25,402 bases of DNA from JAOAFZ01 sp964407325 (GTDB lineage Bacteria > Patescibacteriota > Microgenomatia > UBA1406 > GWC2-37-13), in assembly GCA_964407325.1 (NCBI GenBank), contig CAYOVA010000020.1, positions 1 to 25,402 on the forward strand, read 5' to 3'. Positions within the stretch are counted from its first letter, which is position 1, and each line of letters starts with the position of its first letter. The position numbers and the translations under genes were made by a program. Positions 16,108 through 23,261 of the stretch are shown here, in pieces. Below the pieces are notes generated by a model. That model searched no databases. It was not told where the DNA came from and worked only from the letters and a program-made list of their open reading frames with translations.

Positions 16108-16590
16108 ATGAATGGCAAAATAGTTACACAAAGTGAAATAAGCAATGTAAGGCCAGATATGTTTGGCAGAAAAATAGTTTTAGTGGGCGGTTGTTACGAT
16201 ATCCTTCACTACGGACACTATGCATTCCTAAAAGCAGCTTCTGAGGAAGGGGATATTCTGATTATTGCTTTGGAATCTGATGAGTTTATCAAAAAAAGGA
16301 AAAACCGTACTCCGGTCCATACTCAGCAGCAGCGTGCAGAAATCCTTTCGGGGCTAAGCTTTGTAGATTATGTTATTAAGTTGCCGTTTATGAACGGGGA
16401 TACCGACTATATGCACTTGGTAGATATGACAAAGCCGACAATCATTGCCATTACCGATGGTGACCCACAGCTCGAGAATAAAAAAAGACAGGCGGAAAAG
16501 GTGGGAGCTCAGTTAAAAATTGTGACACCTGTTGTGGAATCGTTTTCCAGCAGTTCAATAATCGAATATGCGAATCTTCTTAGGGATTAA
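16108..16590 (+). CDS. Cytidylyltransferase-like nucleotidyltransferase (RfaE2/TagD type)
   Basis: A 160-residue protein of the HxGH nucleotidylyltransferase superfamily. The nucleotide-binding signature is GGCYDILHYGH, with H34 and H37. A basic helix follows (FIKKRKNRTPVHTQQQRAEIL), and the C-terminal SSSSIIE matches the ISST-type motif of the family. The family transfers CMP or AMP to small phosphorylated sugars or alcohols (glycerol-3-phosphate, heptose-1-phosphate, ethanolamine phosphate). The substrate cannot be decided here, because no lipid-, teichoic-acid- or heptose-pathway gene lies next to it. The frame is open further upstream inside the divergent DUF4012 gene, but the -10 at 16095-16100 and the family's usual length support 16108. 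It overlaps the next gene by 23 bases. Confidence 0.85.
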   Translation: MNGKIVTQSEISNVRPDMFGRKIVLVGGCYDILHYGHYAFLKAASEEGDILIIALESDEFIKKRKNRTPVHTQQQRAEILSGLSFVDYVIKLPFMNGDTDYMHLVDMTKPTIIAITDGDPQLENKKRQAEKVGAQLKIVTPVVESFSSSSIIEYANLLRD

Positions 16591-17107
16591 ATTACCGGAA
16601 CAGACACAGCAACTTATCCAAAAATCACTGGTAAAGCTTCAACAGAAGTATTACAGTGCCAATTGGGTACAGCCGAAAAACTTTCACCTTACAGTGTGTT
16701 TTATTGGCGAAGTCGAGGATTATCAGAAACTCATTCCGAGAATAGAAGAGACACTTTTTGAAATGCGCCCATTTGAGCTGGAACTAGCGACAGGAGGTAT
16801 TTTCCAGCACGATCCTTTAGTGTTGTTTATTGAGGCATATCGCCATAAGGAACTGGAAAAAGGTGCCGATAAACTGCATCAGGTATTGTTGCATAGACCT
16901 CCAGAGTATAAATACCGTCCGCACATTACTGTTGGAAGAGCGCGAAATCCCTCAAAGCAGCAATATACTCACATGAAAAATCAGTTTCATGCACTTAAGT
17001 ATGACCATAGTTTTTCTATAAACGAAATTACTTTGTTTAAGAGCGAGCTGCATCATGGGAAACCACCAAGCTATGAAGAGCTGGAAACGTTTACGCTTGT
17101 GGAATAA
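16568..17107 (+). CDS. thpR: RNA 2',3'-cyclic phosphodiesterase (2H phosphoesterase, ThpR/LigT-like)
   Basis: A 179-residue 2H phosphoesterase with both catalytic motifs: HLTV at 40-43 (in PKNFHLTVCFIGEV) and HITV at 119-122 (in YRPHITVGRAR). The length and the opening MRIFLGIKLP are typical of ThpR, which hydrolyses 2',3'-cyclic phosphates at RNA ends and can ligate tRNA halves in vitro. The gene begins inside the end of the nucleotidyltransferase gene (23-base overlap), so translation is probably coupled. Its 3' end overlaps the convergent small membrane protein gene by 17 bases, with no terminator visible between them. Confidence 0.93.
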   Translation: MRIFLGIKLPEQTQQLIQKSLVKLQQKYYSANWVQPKNFHLTVCFIGEVEDYQKLIPRIEETLFEMRPFELELATGGIFQHDPLVLFIEAYRHKELEKGADKLHQVLLHRPPEYKYRPHITVGRARNPSKQQYTHMKNQFHALKYDHSFSINEITLFKSELHHGKPPSYEELETFTLVE

Positions 17108-17309
17108 AGAGGAGAAGTTTGGCCGTTGCAGCAAGATAGATGCCTACTTCAACAACCAAAATAACTGCAACAAGCAAAAGTGAGCGTCTCATATCCTGAA
17201 CAAAGTAGTGAGTGTTTTCCTGCTTCGAATCAGCAAGTGAGGCTTTCACCTTCATTTCCTCTTTGCGTTCCTGGATCTTGAGTTTTTCTTTTTTTGTTTT
17301 CTGTGGCAT
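17091..17309 (-). CDS. Small membrane protein, 72 residues, unknown
   Basis: A basic/acidic N-terminal stretch (PQKTKKEKLKIQERKEEMK, residues 2-20) leads to a polar linker and one membrane helix at about 43-68 (SLLLVAVILVVEVGIYLAATA). The frame could start 18 codons earlier at 17363, but TTTACA-18-TACAAT with its -10 six bases before ATG 17309 supports the shorter form. That start also keeps it clear of the promoter of the divergent gene. The layout of charged N-terminus plus single helix would fit a small subunit of a membrane complex, for example a SecE-like size class, but SecE sequence features are not evident and I do not assign it. It overlaps the 3' end of thpR by 17 bases. Confidence 0.65.
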   Translation of the reverse strand: MPQKTKKEKLKIQERKEEMKVKASLADSKQENTHYFVQDMRRSLLLVAVILVVEVGIYLAATAKLLLFIPQA

Positions 17310-17315
17310 GCGCAC

Positions 17316-17345
17316 ATTGTAACCATATTGACACGTTTTTGTAAA
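17316..17345 (-). promoter_or_regulatory. Promoter of the small membrane protein, leaderless type
   Basis: The minus strand reads TTTACA (17340-17345), an 18-base spacer and TACAAT (17316-17321), with six bases to ATG 17309. The -35 lies inside the spacer of the divergent plus-strand promoter (17328-17356). Confidence 0.7.
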
Positions 17346-17356
17346 GTAGTTACAAT
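17328..17356 (+). promoter_or_regulatory. Promoter of the DUF3048 gene
   Basis: Consensus TTGACA (17328-17333), a 17-base spacer and TACAAT (17351-17356). Expected +1 is near 17363, leaving a leader of about 23 nt before ATG 17386, without a Shine-Dalgarno sequence. This is one of two clear promoters here (with hrcA) that are not leaderless. Confidence 0.75.
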
Positions 17357-17385
17357 GAAGCACCGAATTATTATTTGACTTTCGT

Positions 17386-18534
17386 ATGAATCAAAAGACT
17401 TTATTGATTGTTGCTGTTGTATTTTATGTAATCTCAGCAGTTGGATCGTATGCCTACTTCTCAGGCTCACTACCGAACACAGGGAATTATAAACCGCCGA
17501 CTACTGCAAGTAACGGTACTGGGGAGGATGGTGGTCCAAAAACCGAGGAGTGTCCGTTAAATGGCGCTATGTACTCAAAGGCAGCACGCCAGAAATGGGA
17601 AAAAAGGCGCCCACTTGGCATTATGGTTGAAAACAGTACCGACGCGCGCCCCCAGTCGGGTATGAGCGAAGCTGATGTTATCTATGAGACTGTGGCAGAG
17701 GGTGGCATTACCCGCTTCCTGCTTATGTTCTATTGCCAGGATCCAAAGATTGTCGGACCGGTACGCTCTGCTCGTATCTACTTTGTTCGACTTCTCCAGG
17801 GGTATGGAAACTTTCCGCTCTATGCACACGTGGGTGGAGCCAATACACCTGGACCAGCTGATGCGCTTGGTGAGATTGCTGACCTTAAATGGGGAGGATA
17901 CAACGATCTAAACCAGTTTTCAGTTCCGTTCCCGAATTTCTGGAGAGATTATGATCGCCTCCCGGGCGTAGCTACGGAGCATACTATGTACACAGATACC
18001 AATAAGCTCTGGAATTTTGCAGCCAAGCAGAAAAAACTCACCAATGTTGATGAAGATGGTGAATCATGGGACAAAACATTTACCCCGTGGAAGTTTCAGG
18101 ATGGTGCAAAGGCTGATGATCGGGGCACAACATCTACTATCACCTATCACTTCTGGGATCAGTCACAGGCCAACTATGGTGTAACCTGGACATACGATGC
18201 TGAAACCAACACATATAAGCGAGCAAATGGAGGTGAACCTCATCTCGATAAAAACACAGGTAAGCAACTTGCAGCTGCCAATGTGGTTGTTATCGAGGCG
18301 GAAGAATCTCCAGCAAACGATGGCTACGAAGGCGGGCATTTGCTGTACGATGTAACAGCGGGTGGAACAGCCTACATCTTCCAGAACGGCAAGGCCATAA
18401 AAGGCACCTGGAGCAAGGAGGAGTTCGAATCGCCTATGACTTTTGAAGATGAGGATGGAAAGGAAGTAGAATTTGTCCGAGGGCAGATATTTGTTTCAAT
18501 GATCCCTGAAGGAAACAAAGTAACTTATAAATGA
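17386..18534 (+). CDS. DUF3048 (YerB-like) exported or membrane-anchored protein
   Basis: A 382-residue protein with an N-terminal hydrophobic segment (about residues 5-26, LLIVAVVFYVISAVGSYAYF), used as a signal or anchor. A Gly/Thr/Pro linker leads to the DUF3048 domain. Its signatures are clear: PLGIMVENSTDARPQSGMSE, ADVIYETVAEGGITRFL, GPVRSARIYF and YAHVGGA. The C-terminal part (from about residue 290) matches the usual second half of the family. B. subtilis YerB belongs to this family; its role is not well established, and a cell-envelope function is likely from its location. It starts from a consensus promoter and is followed 17 bases later by the winged-helix gene, which seems to have its own -10. 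The stop is TGA. Confidence 0.9.
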   Translation: MNQKTLLIVAVVFYVISAVGSYAYFSGSLPNTGNYKPPTTASNGTGEDGGPKTEECPLNGAMYSKAARQKWEKRRPLGIMVENSTDARPQSGMSEADVIYETVAEGGITRFLLMFYCQDPKIVGPVRSARIYFVRLLQGYGNFPLYAHVGGANTPGPADALGEIADLKWGGYNDLNQFSVPFPNFWRDYDRLPGVATEHTMYTDTNKLWNFAAKQKKLTNVDEDGESWDKTFTPWKFQDGAKADDRGTTSTITYHFWDQSQANYGVTWTYDAETNTYKRANGGEPHLDKNTGKQLAAANVVVIEAEESPANDGYEGGHLLYDVTAGGTAYIFQNGKAIKGTWSKEEFESPMTFEDEDGKEVEFVRGQIFVSMIPEGNKVTYK

Positions 18535-18537
18535 GCA

Positions 18538-18546
18538 TGATAAGAT
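18538..18546 (+). promoter_or_regulatory. Extended -10 before the winged-helix/secDF unit
   Basis: TGA followed by TAAGAT (18541-18546), ending five bases before ATG 18552. It lies just after the DUF3048 stop. No -35; moderate support. Readthrough from the DUF3048 promoter is also possible. Confidence 0.45.
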
Positions 18547-18551
18547 AAGGT

Positions 18552-19127
18552 ATGTTGCATTACATCATTCCTTCAAAAGCACGGAGGAAAATCCTTGGGT
18601 TGTTTTTTCAGAACCCGAAAGAGAATTTTTATCTCCGTCGCATCGTACGGGAAGTGAATGAAGAAGTCAATGCCGTAAAGCGTGAATTGGATATCCTTTC
18701 TGAAGCAAAAGTTTTGCTAAAGGAAAAGCGACTCAATAAAGTCTTCTACTCACTCAACAAGAACTGGCTGTTTTTTGATGAATTTCTTCGCATTTTTGCA
18801 AAAATGGGCCCAGTATATGAGCTTGTTCACAAGCATCAGTCAAAACTGGGGAAAATCAAGTTTCTGGCTATGGCAAAGCACCTTCTTACCGATCAAGTTA
18901 TAAAAAAAGACGATGTCTCATTAATCTTTGTTGGCGTAATTGTCATTCCTGAGGTAGAATCCATAATGAAAGAGATTGAAAAACAGATGGGACGTGAAAT
19001 GAATTATACAGTTATGACTGAGGAGGAAATTGTGTATCGAAAGAAAAGCAATGATCCCTTTATCTGGAGATTCCTGAAGCTACCCAAAGTTATGATAATT
19101 GGCTCAGAAGAAGAATTAGTAAAATGA
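18552..19127 (+). CDS. Winged-helix protein with degenerate nucleotidyltransferase-like domain
   Basis: A 191-residue protein. Residues 5-70 form a winged-helix DNA-binding domain of ArsR/MarR-like type, with ARRKILGLFFQNPKENFYLRRI as the first helices and a wing around LKEKRLNKVFYSLN. Residues 95-185 resemble the nucleotidyltransferase fold of MNT-type proteins, with the strand DVSLIFVGVIVI, the helix SIMKEIEKQM and the typical phrase REMNYTVMTEEEI. The catalytic GS and DxD residues are not evident, so it is probably a non-catalytic relative. This combination is often seen in archaea and CPR bacteria as a putative regulator. Its stop overlaps the secD start (ATGA at 19124), so the two are almost certainly co-translated. 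Confidence 0.8.
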   Translation: MLHYIIPSKARRKILGLFFQNPKENFYLRRIVREVNEEVNAVKRELDILSEAKVLLKEKRLNKVFYSLNKNWLFFDEFLRIFAKMGPVYELVHKHQSKLGKIKFLAMAKHLLTDQVIKKDDVSLIFVGVIVIPEVESIMKEIEKQMGREMNYTVMTEEEIVYRKKSNDPFIWRFLKLPKVMIIGSEEELVK

Positions 19128-20473
19128 TGAAGACAATACGCTTTTTATTTGTATTCGCTATCGCTTTCCTTCTATTGTGGGTGAATCTCCCCTCTTCCTA
19201 TCCGTATGATTTCAGAATTGCCGGTCGCCAGTTTAAGGGTGAAGTAAAACGGCCAACAATCTCCTGGGATACAGAGCAGGGGAAGGTAGTGAAGGATTTT
19301 GAAGTGAAATTAGGGCTCGATTTGAAAGGAGGAAGCAGTTTGATTTTTGATGTAGATACTTCAAAAGTAGCTGAAGGAGACCTCCAGGATGCTCTGGAGT
19401 CAGCACGTGACATAGTAGAACGTCGTGTTAACTTCTTCGGTGTTTCAGAACCGTCAGTACGGACTATTAAGTCAGGGGACAAATATCGTATTGCTGTAGA
19501 TTTACCAGGTTTGCAGGATGTGTCAGAAGCTGTTCATTTAATCGGGTCTACAGCACAACTCTCATTTAAAGAAGAAGCTCCCTTACCGCCGGAAATCGCA
19601 ACCCTCTCTGCCGGAATGCTTAATTTGACAAAGGAAACGGGCTTAACCGGGAATGATGTGAAAAAGGCGAGTGTTACCTTTGATCCTCAAAATGGTCAGC
19701 CAACTGTGTTACTTGAATTTAATGAAGATGGAACAAAGAAATTTGCTGAAATCAGTACCAGAAATGTTGGTAAACCGGTAGCAATCTGGATTGATGAGCA
19801 GATTCTTTCTGCACCAGTCGTGCAGCAGCCAATTCTTGACGGAAACGCAGTAATAAATGGTAACTTTACTACTGAAAGTGCAAAGCAGCTATCAATTGCA
19901 ATTAATTCAGGGGCCTTGCCTTTACCAATTAAACTAGTTGAACAGCGTAACATTGGGCCAAGTTTAGGAGCAATAGAAGTACAGAAGAGTATTGTTGCAG
20001 GAGCAGTTGGTTTAAGTATGGTAATGATCTTTATGATTGCCTATTACGGCAGACTTGGTTTAATTGCATGTCTGGGCTTGTTTATTTATGGACTGCTTTC
20101 CATTACGGTATTTAGAGCTATCCCGATCGTTTTAACACTGCCCGGGATTGCAGGATTTATCTTGTCTATAGGTATGGCAGTAGATGCAAATATTCTTATC
20201 TTTGAGCGCATTAAAGATGAACTCAGGAAGGGCAGGGCATTTGACCAGGCAGTCCGACTGGGATTTGGACGTGCTATGGATGCTATTAAAGACGCAAACT
20301 TTACTACTTTGCTTGTTTCATTTATCCTGTTTAATCCGCTCAACTGGGAATTTCTCCCTCAATTTGGACTGGTACGTGGATTTGCCCTAACGCTTGCAAT
20401 TGGTGTGTTAATGAGTTTGTTTACCGGAGTATTTATTACCCGGAGACTGATACAAATGTTCTACAAAGCCTAA
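19124..20473 (+). CDS. secD: Protein translocase subunit SecD
   Basis: Proton-driven accessory subunit of the Sec translocon. The N-terminal membrane helix (about residues 5-21) is followed by the short conserved beta segment LGLDLKGGSSL, the extracytoplasmic P1 region with SARDIVERRVNFFGVSEP, and the stretch DEQILSAPVV...NGNFTTESAKQL. Five C-terminal helices then contain GMAVDANILIFERIKDELRKG and GFGRAMDAIKDANFTTLL. The 449 residues fit the compact Gram-positive/Thermus-like form rather than the 615 of E. coli. ATG 19124 and ATG 19127 are adjacent; the first overlaps the stop of the winged-helix gene. secF starts one base after the stop. Confidence 0.97.
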   Translation: MMKTIRFLFVFAIAFLLLWVNLPSSYPYDFRIAGRQFKGEVKRPTISWDTEQGKVVKDFEVKLGLDLKGGSSLIFDVDTSKVAEGDLQDALESARDIVERRVNFFGVSEPSVRTIKSGDKYRIAVDLPGLQDVSEAVHLIGSTAQLSFKEEAPLPPEIATLSAGMLNLTKETGLTGNDVKKASVTFDPQNGQPTVLLEFNEDGTKKFAEISTRNVGKPVAIWIDEQILSAPVVQQPILDGNAVINGNFTTESAKQLSIAINSGALPLPIKLVEQRNIGPSLGAIEVQKSIVAGAVGLSMVMIFMIAYYGRLGLIACLGLFIYGLLSITVFRAIPIVLTLPGIAGFILSIGMAVDANILIFERIKDELRKGRAFDQAVRLGFGRAMDAIKDANFTTLLVSFILFNPLNWEFLPQFGLVRGFALTLAIGVLMSLFTGVFITRRLIQMFYKA

Positions 20474-20474
20474 T

Positions 20475-21341
20475 ATGATTCCTTTTTTAAAGTACAAAAT
20501 GTGGTATGCGATATTTTCGGGAGTGCTTGTTCTCATTGGGTTGTTTTCACTTATTGTCTGGGGTTTTAACTATTCAGTAGAATTTACCGGAGGATCAAAC
20601 ATGCAATATCAACTTTCAGTTCCCCAGGAAGAAAAAAAAATCCGGACGGTAATGGAGCAATTTAAGTTTCCTGTTGATGAAATGAATGTGGAAAATAGTG
20701 TAGTAGATATAAGAACATCTTCATTGTCAGATAAACAGGAAACGCAATTGCGCAACGGGATAGAAGGGTTAGGAACAAAAGTTACAATAGTGCGATCTGA
20801 AACAGTAGGCGCTTCGTTAAGCCAGGAAACAGTTCAAAAAACATTTATAGCGTCCGGTATGGCAGTTATAGGAATTCTTCTCTATATAGCATGGTCGTTT
20901 AAAAACTTTACCTTTGCAGTTGCTGCAATTGTTGCTCTCATGCACGATGTATTTATTCTCATTGGATCGTATTCATTAATGAGCCATTTTTTTGGTGCCG
21001 AGCTGGATACCATGTTTGTAACAGCGGCATTAACGACTATGTCGTTTTCAGTCCATGATACGATCGTTATGTTTGACCAGTTACGCTATTATTTAAAGCG
21101 TGCAGGAACTGATGAGATTGAAAAATATGCCAATATTTCTATAACCGAAACATTTGTCCGGTCACTGAACAACTCCATGACAGTTGTCTTCATGCTGTTA
21201 GCTTTAGCATTACTTGGAGGAGAAACAATTCGCTTCTTTGTAATATCCTTGCTAATTGGAACGATTGTTGGGACATATTCTTCACCCTTTGTAGCAATGA
21301 ACCTGGTGGTGTGGTTATTGAAGAGAAAAAAGAAAAATTAA
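20475..21341 (+). CDS. secF: Protein translocase subunit SecF
   Basis: Partner of SecD in the SecDF complex. It has one N-terminal membrane helix (about residues 11-33), the VEFTGGSNMQYQL beta motif, a small extracytoplasmic domain and five more helices. The signature FSVHDTIVMFDQLR replaces the usual SVNDTVVVFDRIRE, and RSLNNSMTVV is close to the family's RSINTSLTT-type helix. The 288 residues are normal for SecF. It begins one base after the secD stop. Its TAA overlaps the stop of the convergent cca gene (the bases TTAA serve both), leaving no room for a terminator between the genes. Confidence 0.97.
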   Translation: MIPFLKYKMWYAIFSGVLVLIGLFSLIVWGFNYSVEFTGGSNMQYQLSVPQEEKKIRTVMEQFKFPVDEMNVENSVVDIRTSSLSDKQETQLRNGIEGLGTKVTIVRSETVGASLSQETVQKTFIASGMAVIGILLYIAWSFKNFTFAVAAIVALMHDVFILIGSYSLMSHFFGAELDTMFVTAALTTMSFSVHDTIVMFDQLRYYLKRAGTDEIEKYANISITETFVRSLNNSMTVVFMLLALALLGGETIRFFVISLLIGTIVGTYSSPFVAMNLVVWLLKRKKKN

Positions 21342-22687
21342 CTTCTTTGTGCTTCTTTCTTTAGCCATTCAAGCTGAACTTCCCGTTCGTTTATAATTCT
21401 TTTTTGCTCGACTTCAGTAAAAAGTTTTTCAAGAATTTCACCAATTTGTCGTGAAGGTTTTATTTGAAAGATTTCCATTACATCATGGCCGTCCACTTTC
21501 AGGTCTTTAATACTGAAGGGTTCGTGCTGGACTTCTTCAAGCCTTTTCTTGAAAAGTTCCAGTCTCCATGATGTTTCTTTTGCCCCTGAACCTATTCTAT
21601 CTCCAGTCCTCAGGTCCAGCATGTCCTGCAAGTTCTCTTTACCGACATTCCGGATAAAACGGCGAATAGCTGTATCCGATAATTCTTCTGAAACAGTAAA
21701 CTGATGGTTTGCCACAAGTGTTACAAGTTTATCTCTTTGATCATTTGAAAGCTTAAAACGTTCTGCAATTACTTTTGCCTGTTGTTCGCCCACTACTTCA
21801 TGATTGTAAAATGTCACCTGACCTGTTTCTTCATCTTTTCTGTGTGTTTTAACTTTTCCAATATCATGAATAAGAGTAGCAAAGCGAGTTATAACGTCTT
21901 TTGAAGGGGTGTGTTTCAGTGATTCCACTAAATGTGTCCCTACATCGTATTTGTGATGACGATTTGGGCTTTTCTGATCAATAGAAAAAGCAGCGTCAAG
22001 CTCAGGGAGGATATAGGGGAGGAGACCTGTTTCTTTCAACATCATTACTCCTTCAGCAGCATTTTCTGAAGCCAGAATTTTGAAAAACTCTTCTCTGATG
22101 CGTTCCCACGATATATGTTGAAGCAAATTTGTATTGCGAGAGATTGATTCTTTTGTTCTGGGATCTATAGTAAAGCCCATTACCGTTGCGAATCGAACAG
22201 CTCGTAATAATCGCAAAGCATCTTCCTGAAAACGTTTGTCAGGATTTCCGACAGCTTTAACGATTTTACTAGCCATATCTTTCTGACCGTCAAAAATATC
22301 CACAATCTTTTCCCCATCAAAGGCCATTGCGTTAATTGTAAAGTCACGACGTGCTAAATCATCTTCCAGCTTATCTGTCCATTCGATCTGGTCCGGGTGC
22401 CTGAAATCAGTGTAGTCAGATTCTTTACGAAATGGGGTAACTTCGTACACAACTGTTTCTCCATCAATTTCTGAAGGAATACCAACCGTTCCAAAGGAAT
22501 TGTTGTAGAAGCTGTCTTCAAATAGCTCGATAATCTGGTCCGGGGTAGCATTGGTTGTAAAGTCATAGTTGTTTGTCAGCTTTTTTGACAACATATCACG
22601 CACCCCGCCACCTACAAGGTAGATCTGATAGTTATGTTTACGGAATACATCCATAAACTCGTGGATTGGTCTAGGTAGAGTAATCAT
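21338..22687 (-). CDS. cca: CCA-adding enzyme / poly(A) polymerase-type tRNA nucleotidyltransferase with HD domain
   Basis: Class II tRNA nucleotidyltransferase, 449 residues from ATG 22687. The head domain has GGGVRD at 26-31, then NYDFTTNATPD at 40-50, where the family usually has D-x-D; the first Asp is Asn40 here. RRDFTINAM (113-121), EDALRLLRAVRF and ERIREEF follow, as in genuine CCA enzymes. An HD phosphohydrolase domain with HD at 274-275 (LIHDIGK) and NHEVVGEQQA follows, then a helical C-terminus. The tRNA-Tyr of this window has no encoded CCA, consistent with need for this enzyme. The frame could extend to ATG 22732, but that overlaps the NUDIX gene, while TATAAT six bases before 22687 supports the shorter form. 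Confidence 0.92.
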   Translation of the reverse strand: MITLPRPIHEFMDVFRKHNYQIYLVGGGVRDMLSKKLTNNYDFTTNATPDQIIELFEDSFYNNSFGTVGIPSEIDGETVVYEVTPFRKESDYTDFRHPDQIEWTDKLEDDLARRDFTINAMAFDGEKIVDIFDGQKDMASKIVKAVGNPDKRFQEDALRLLRAVRFATVMGFTIDPRTKESISRNTNLLQHISWERIREEFFKILASENAAEGVMMLKETGLLPYILPELDAAFSIDQKSPNRHHKYDVGTHLVESLKHTPSKDVITRFATLIHDIGKVKTHRKDEETGQVTFYNHEVVGEQQAKVIAERFKLSNDQRDKLVTLVANHQFTVSEELSDTAIRRFIRNVGKENLQDMLDLRTGDRIGSGAKETSWRLELFKKRLEEVQHEPFSIKDLKVDGHDVMEIFQIKPSRQIGEILEKLFTEVEQKRIINEREVQLEWLKKEAQRS

Positions 22688-22693
22688 GATCTT

Positions 22694-22699
22694 ATTATA
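22694..22699 (-). promoter_or_regulatory. -10 element of cca, leaderless type
   Basis: Perfect TATAAT on the minus strand, six bases before ATG 22687, within the 31-base gap after the NUDIX stop. It decides between ATG 22687 and the upstream ATG 22732. Confidence 0.65.
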
Positions 22700-22718
22700 A
22701 CAGCGGGCTATTCTAACA

Positions 22719-23261
22719 TTACTTTGAATCACGGATTTTTTCGATTATCGGTTTTATCATGTCCATAGCCTTTTCTGCGGCTTCTTCATACGACATCCAA
22801 CCGGCATCGTGAAACTCACCTGTGTCGTACAAAAAATCTTCAGGGCTTGCAAGATGGACTAGATACCAGACATCTAGATGAATTTTGCAGTCACGACCTG
22901 CTTTTTCAACGTTATGCACGGAAAAATCAAACAATTCAACAACTTCAAAAGTAATTTTGTATTTTAATTCTTCATCAAATTCGCGTTTTACCGTTTGCAT
23001 TGGGTTTTCGCCTGGGTCAATGTGTCCACCTGGAGGTATCCAGTCGTTAGCTTTTATGTGGTGTCCCATGTAAATTAACCGCTTTGAAGGGACAATTGGA
23101 ACAGTAAAGACACAAAAATGTTCATAGGCATTTTCATCCCGTGTATACGTATCGGTTTTATTCAGCTGCTGAAAACCGATGTCAATCATTGTTTTATCGG
23201 TATTTGGCATGCCTTTTAACTTTGTCAAAGTTGATATAAGCTGGTCTCTAAGTTTACTCAT
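22719..23261 (-). CDS. NUDIX hydrolase
   Basis: A 180-residue NUDIX-fold pyrophosphohydrolase. The Nudix box is nearly canonical: GHIDPGENPMQTVKREFDEEL fits G-x5-E-x7-R-E-U-x-E-E, but the final Gly position is Lys. The domain spans about residues 45-165, with FCVFTVPIVP and IHLDVWYLVHL as core strands. The substrate is unknown; the family includes nucleotide cleaners and RNA-decapping enzymes. The start codon lies within the last codons of nfo (ATGAGTAA, 8-base overlap), so the two genes form a coupled unit, which suggests nucleotide-pool or DNA-damage work without proving it. No Shine-Dalgarno sequence is seen. Confidence 0.92.
   Translation of the reverse strand: MSKLRDQLISTLTKLKGMPNTDKTMIDIGFQQLNKTDTYTRDENAYEHFCVFTVPIVPSKRLIYMGHHIKANDWIPPGGHIDPGENPMQTVKREFDEELKYKITFEVVELFDFSVHNVEKAGRDCKIHLDVWYLVHLASPEDFLYDTGEFHDAGWMSYEEAAEKAMDMIKPIIEKIRDSK

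Noticed and set aside
17091..17309. SecE as identity of the small membrane protein
   Set aside because: Size and single helix would allow it, but the conserved SecE helix motif is not visible and nusG/rplK are not adjacent.
17310..17363. Longer form of the small membrane protein (ATG 17363)
   Set aside because: The added residues would be encoded across two interleaved promoters, and the -10 at 17316-17321 points to ATG 17309.
22688..22732. Longer N-terminus for cca (ATG 22732)
   Set aside because: It would overlap the NUDIX gene and extend past a perfect TATAAT placed six bases before ATG 22687; family proteins start close to the shorter form.
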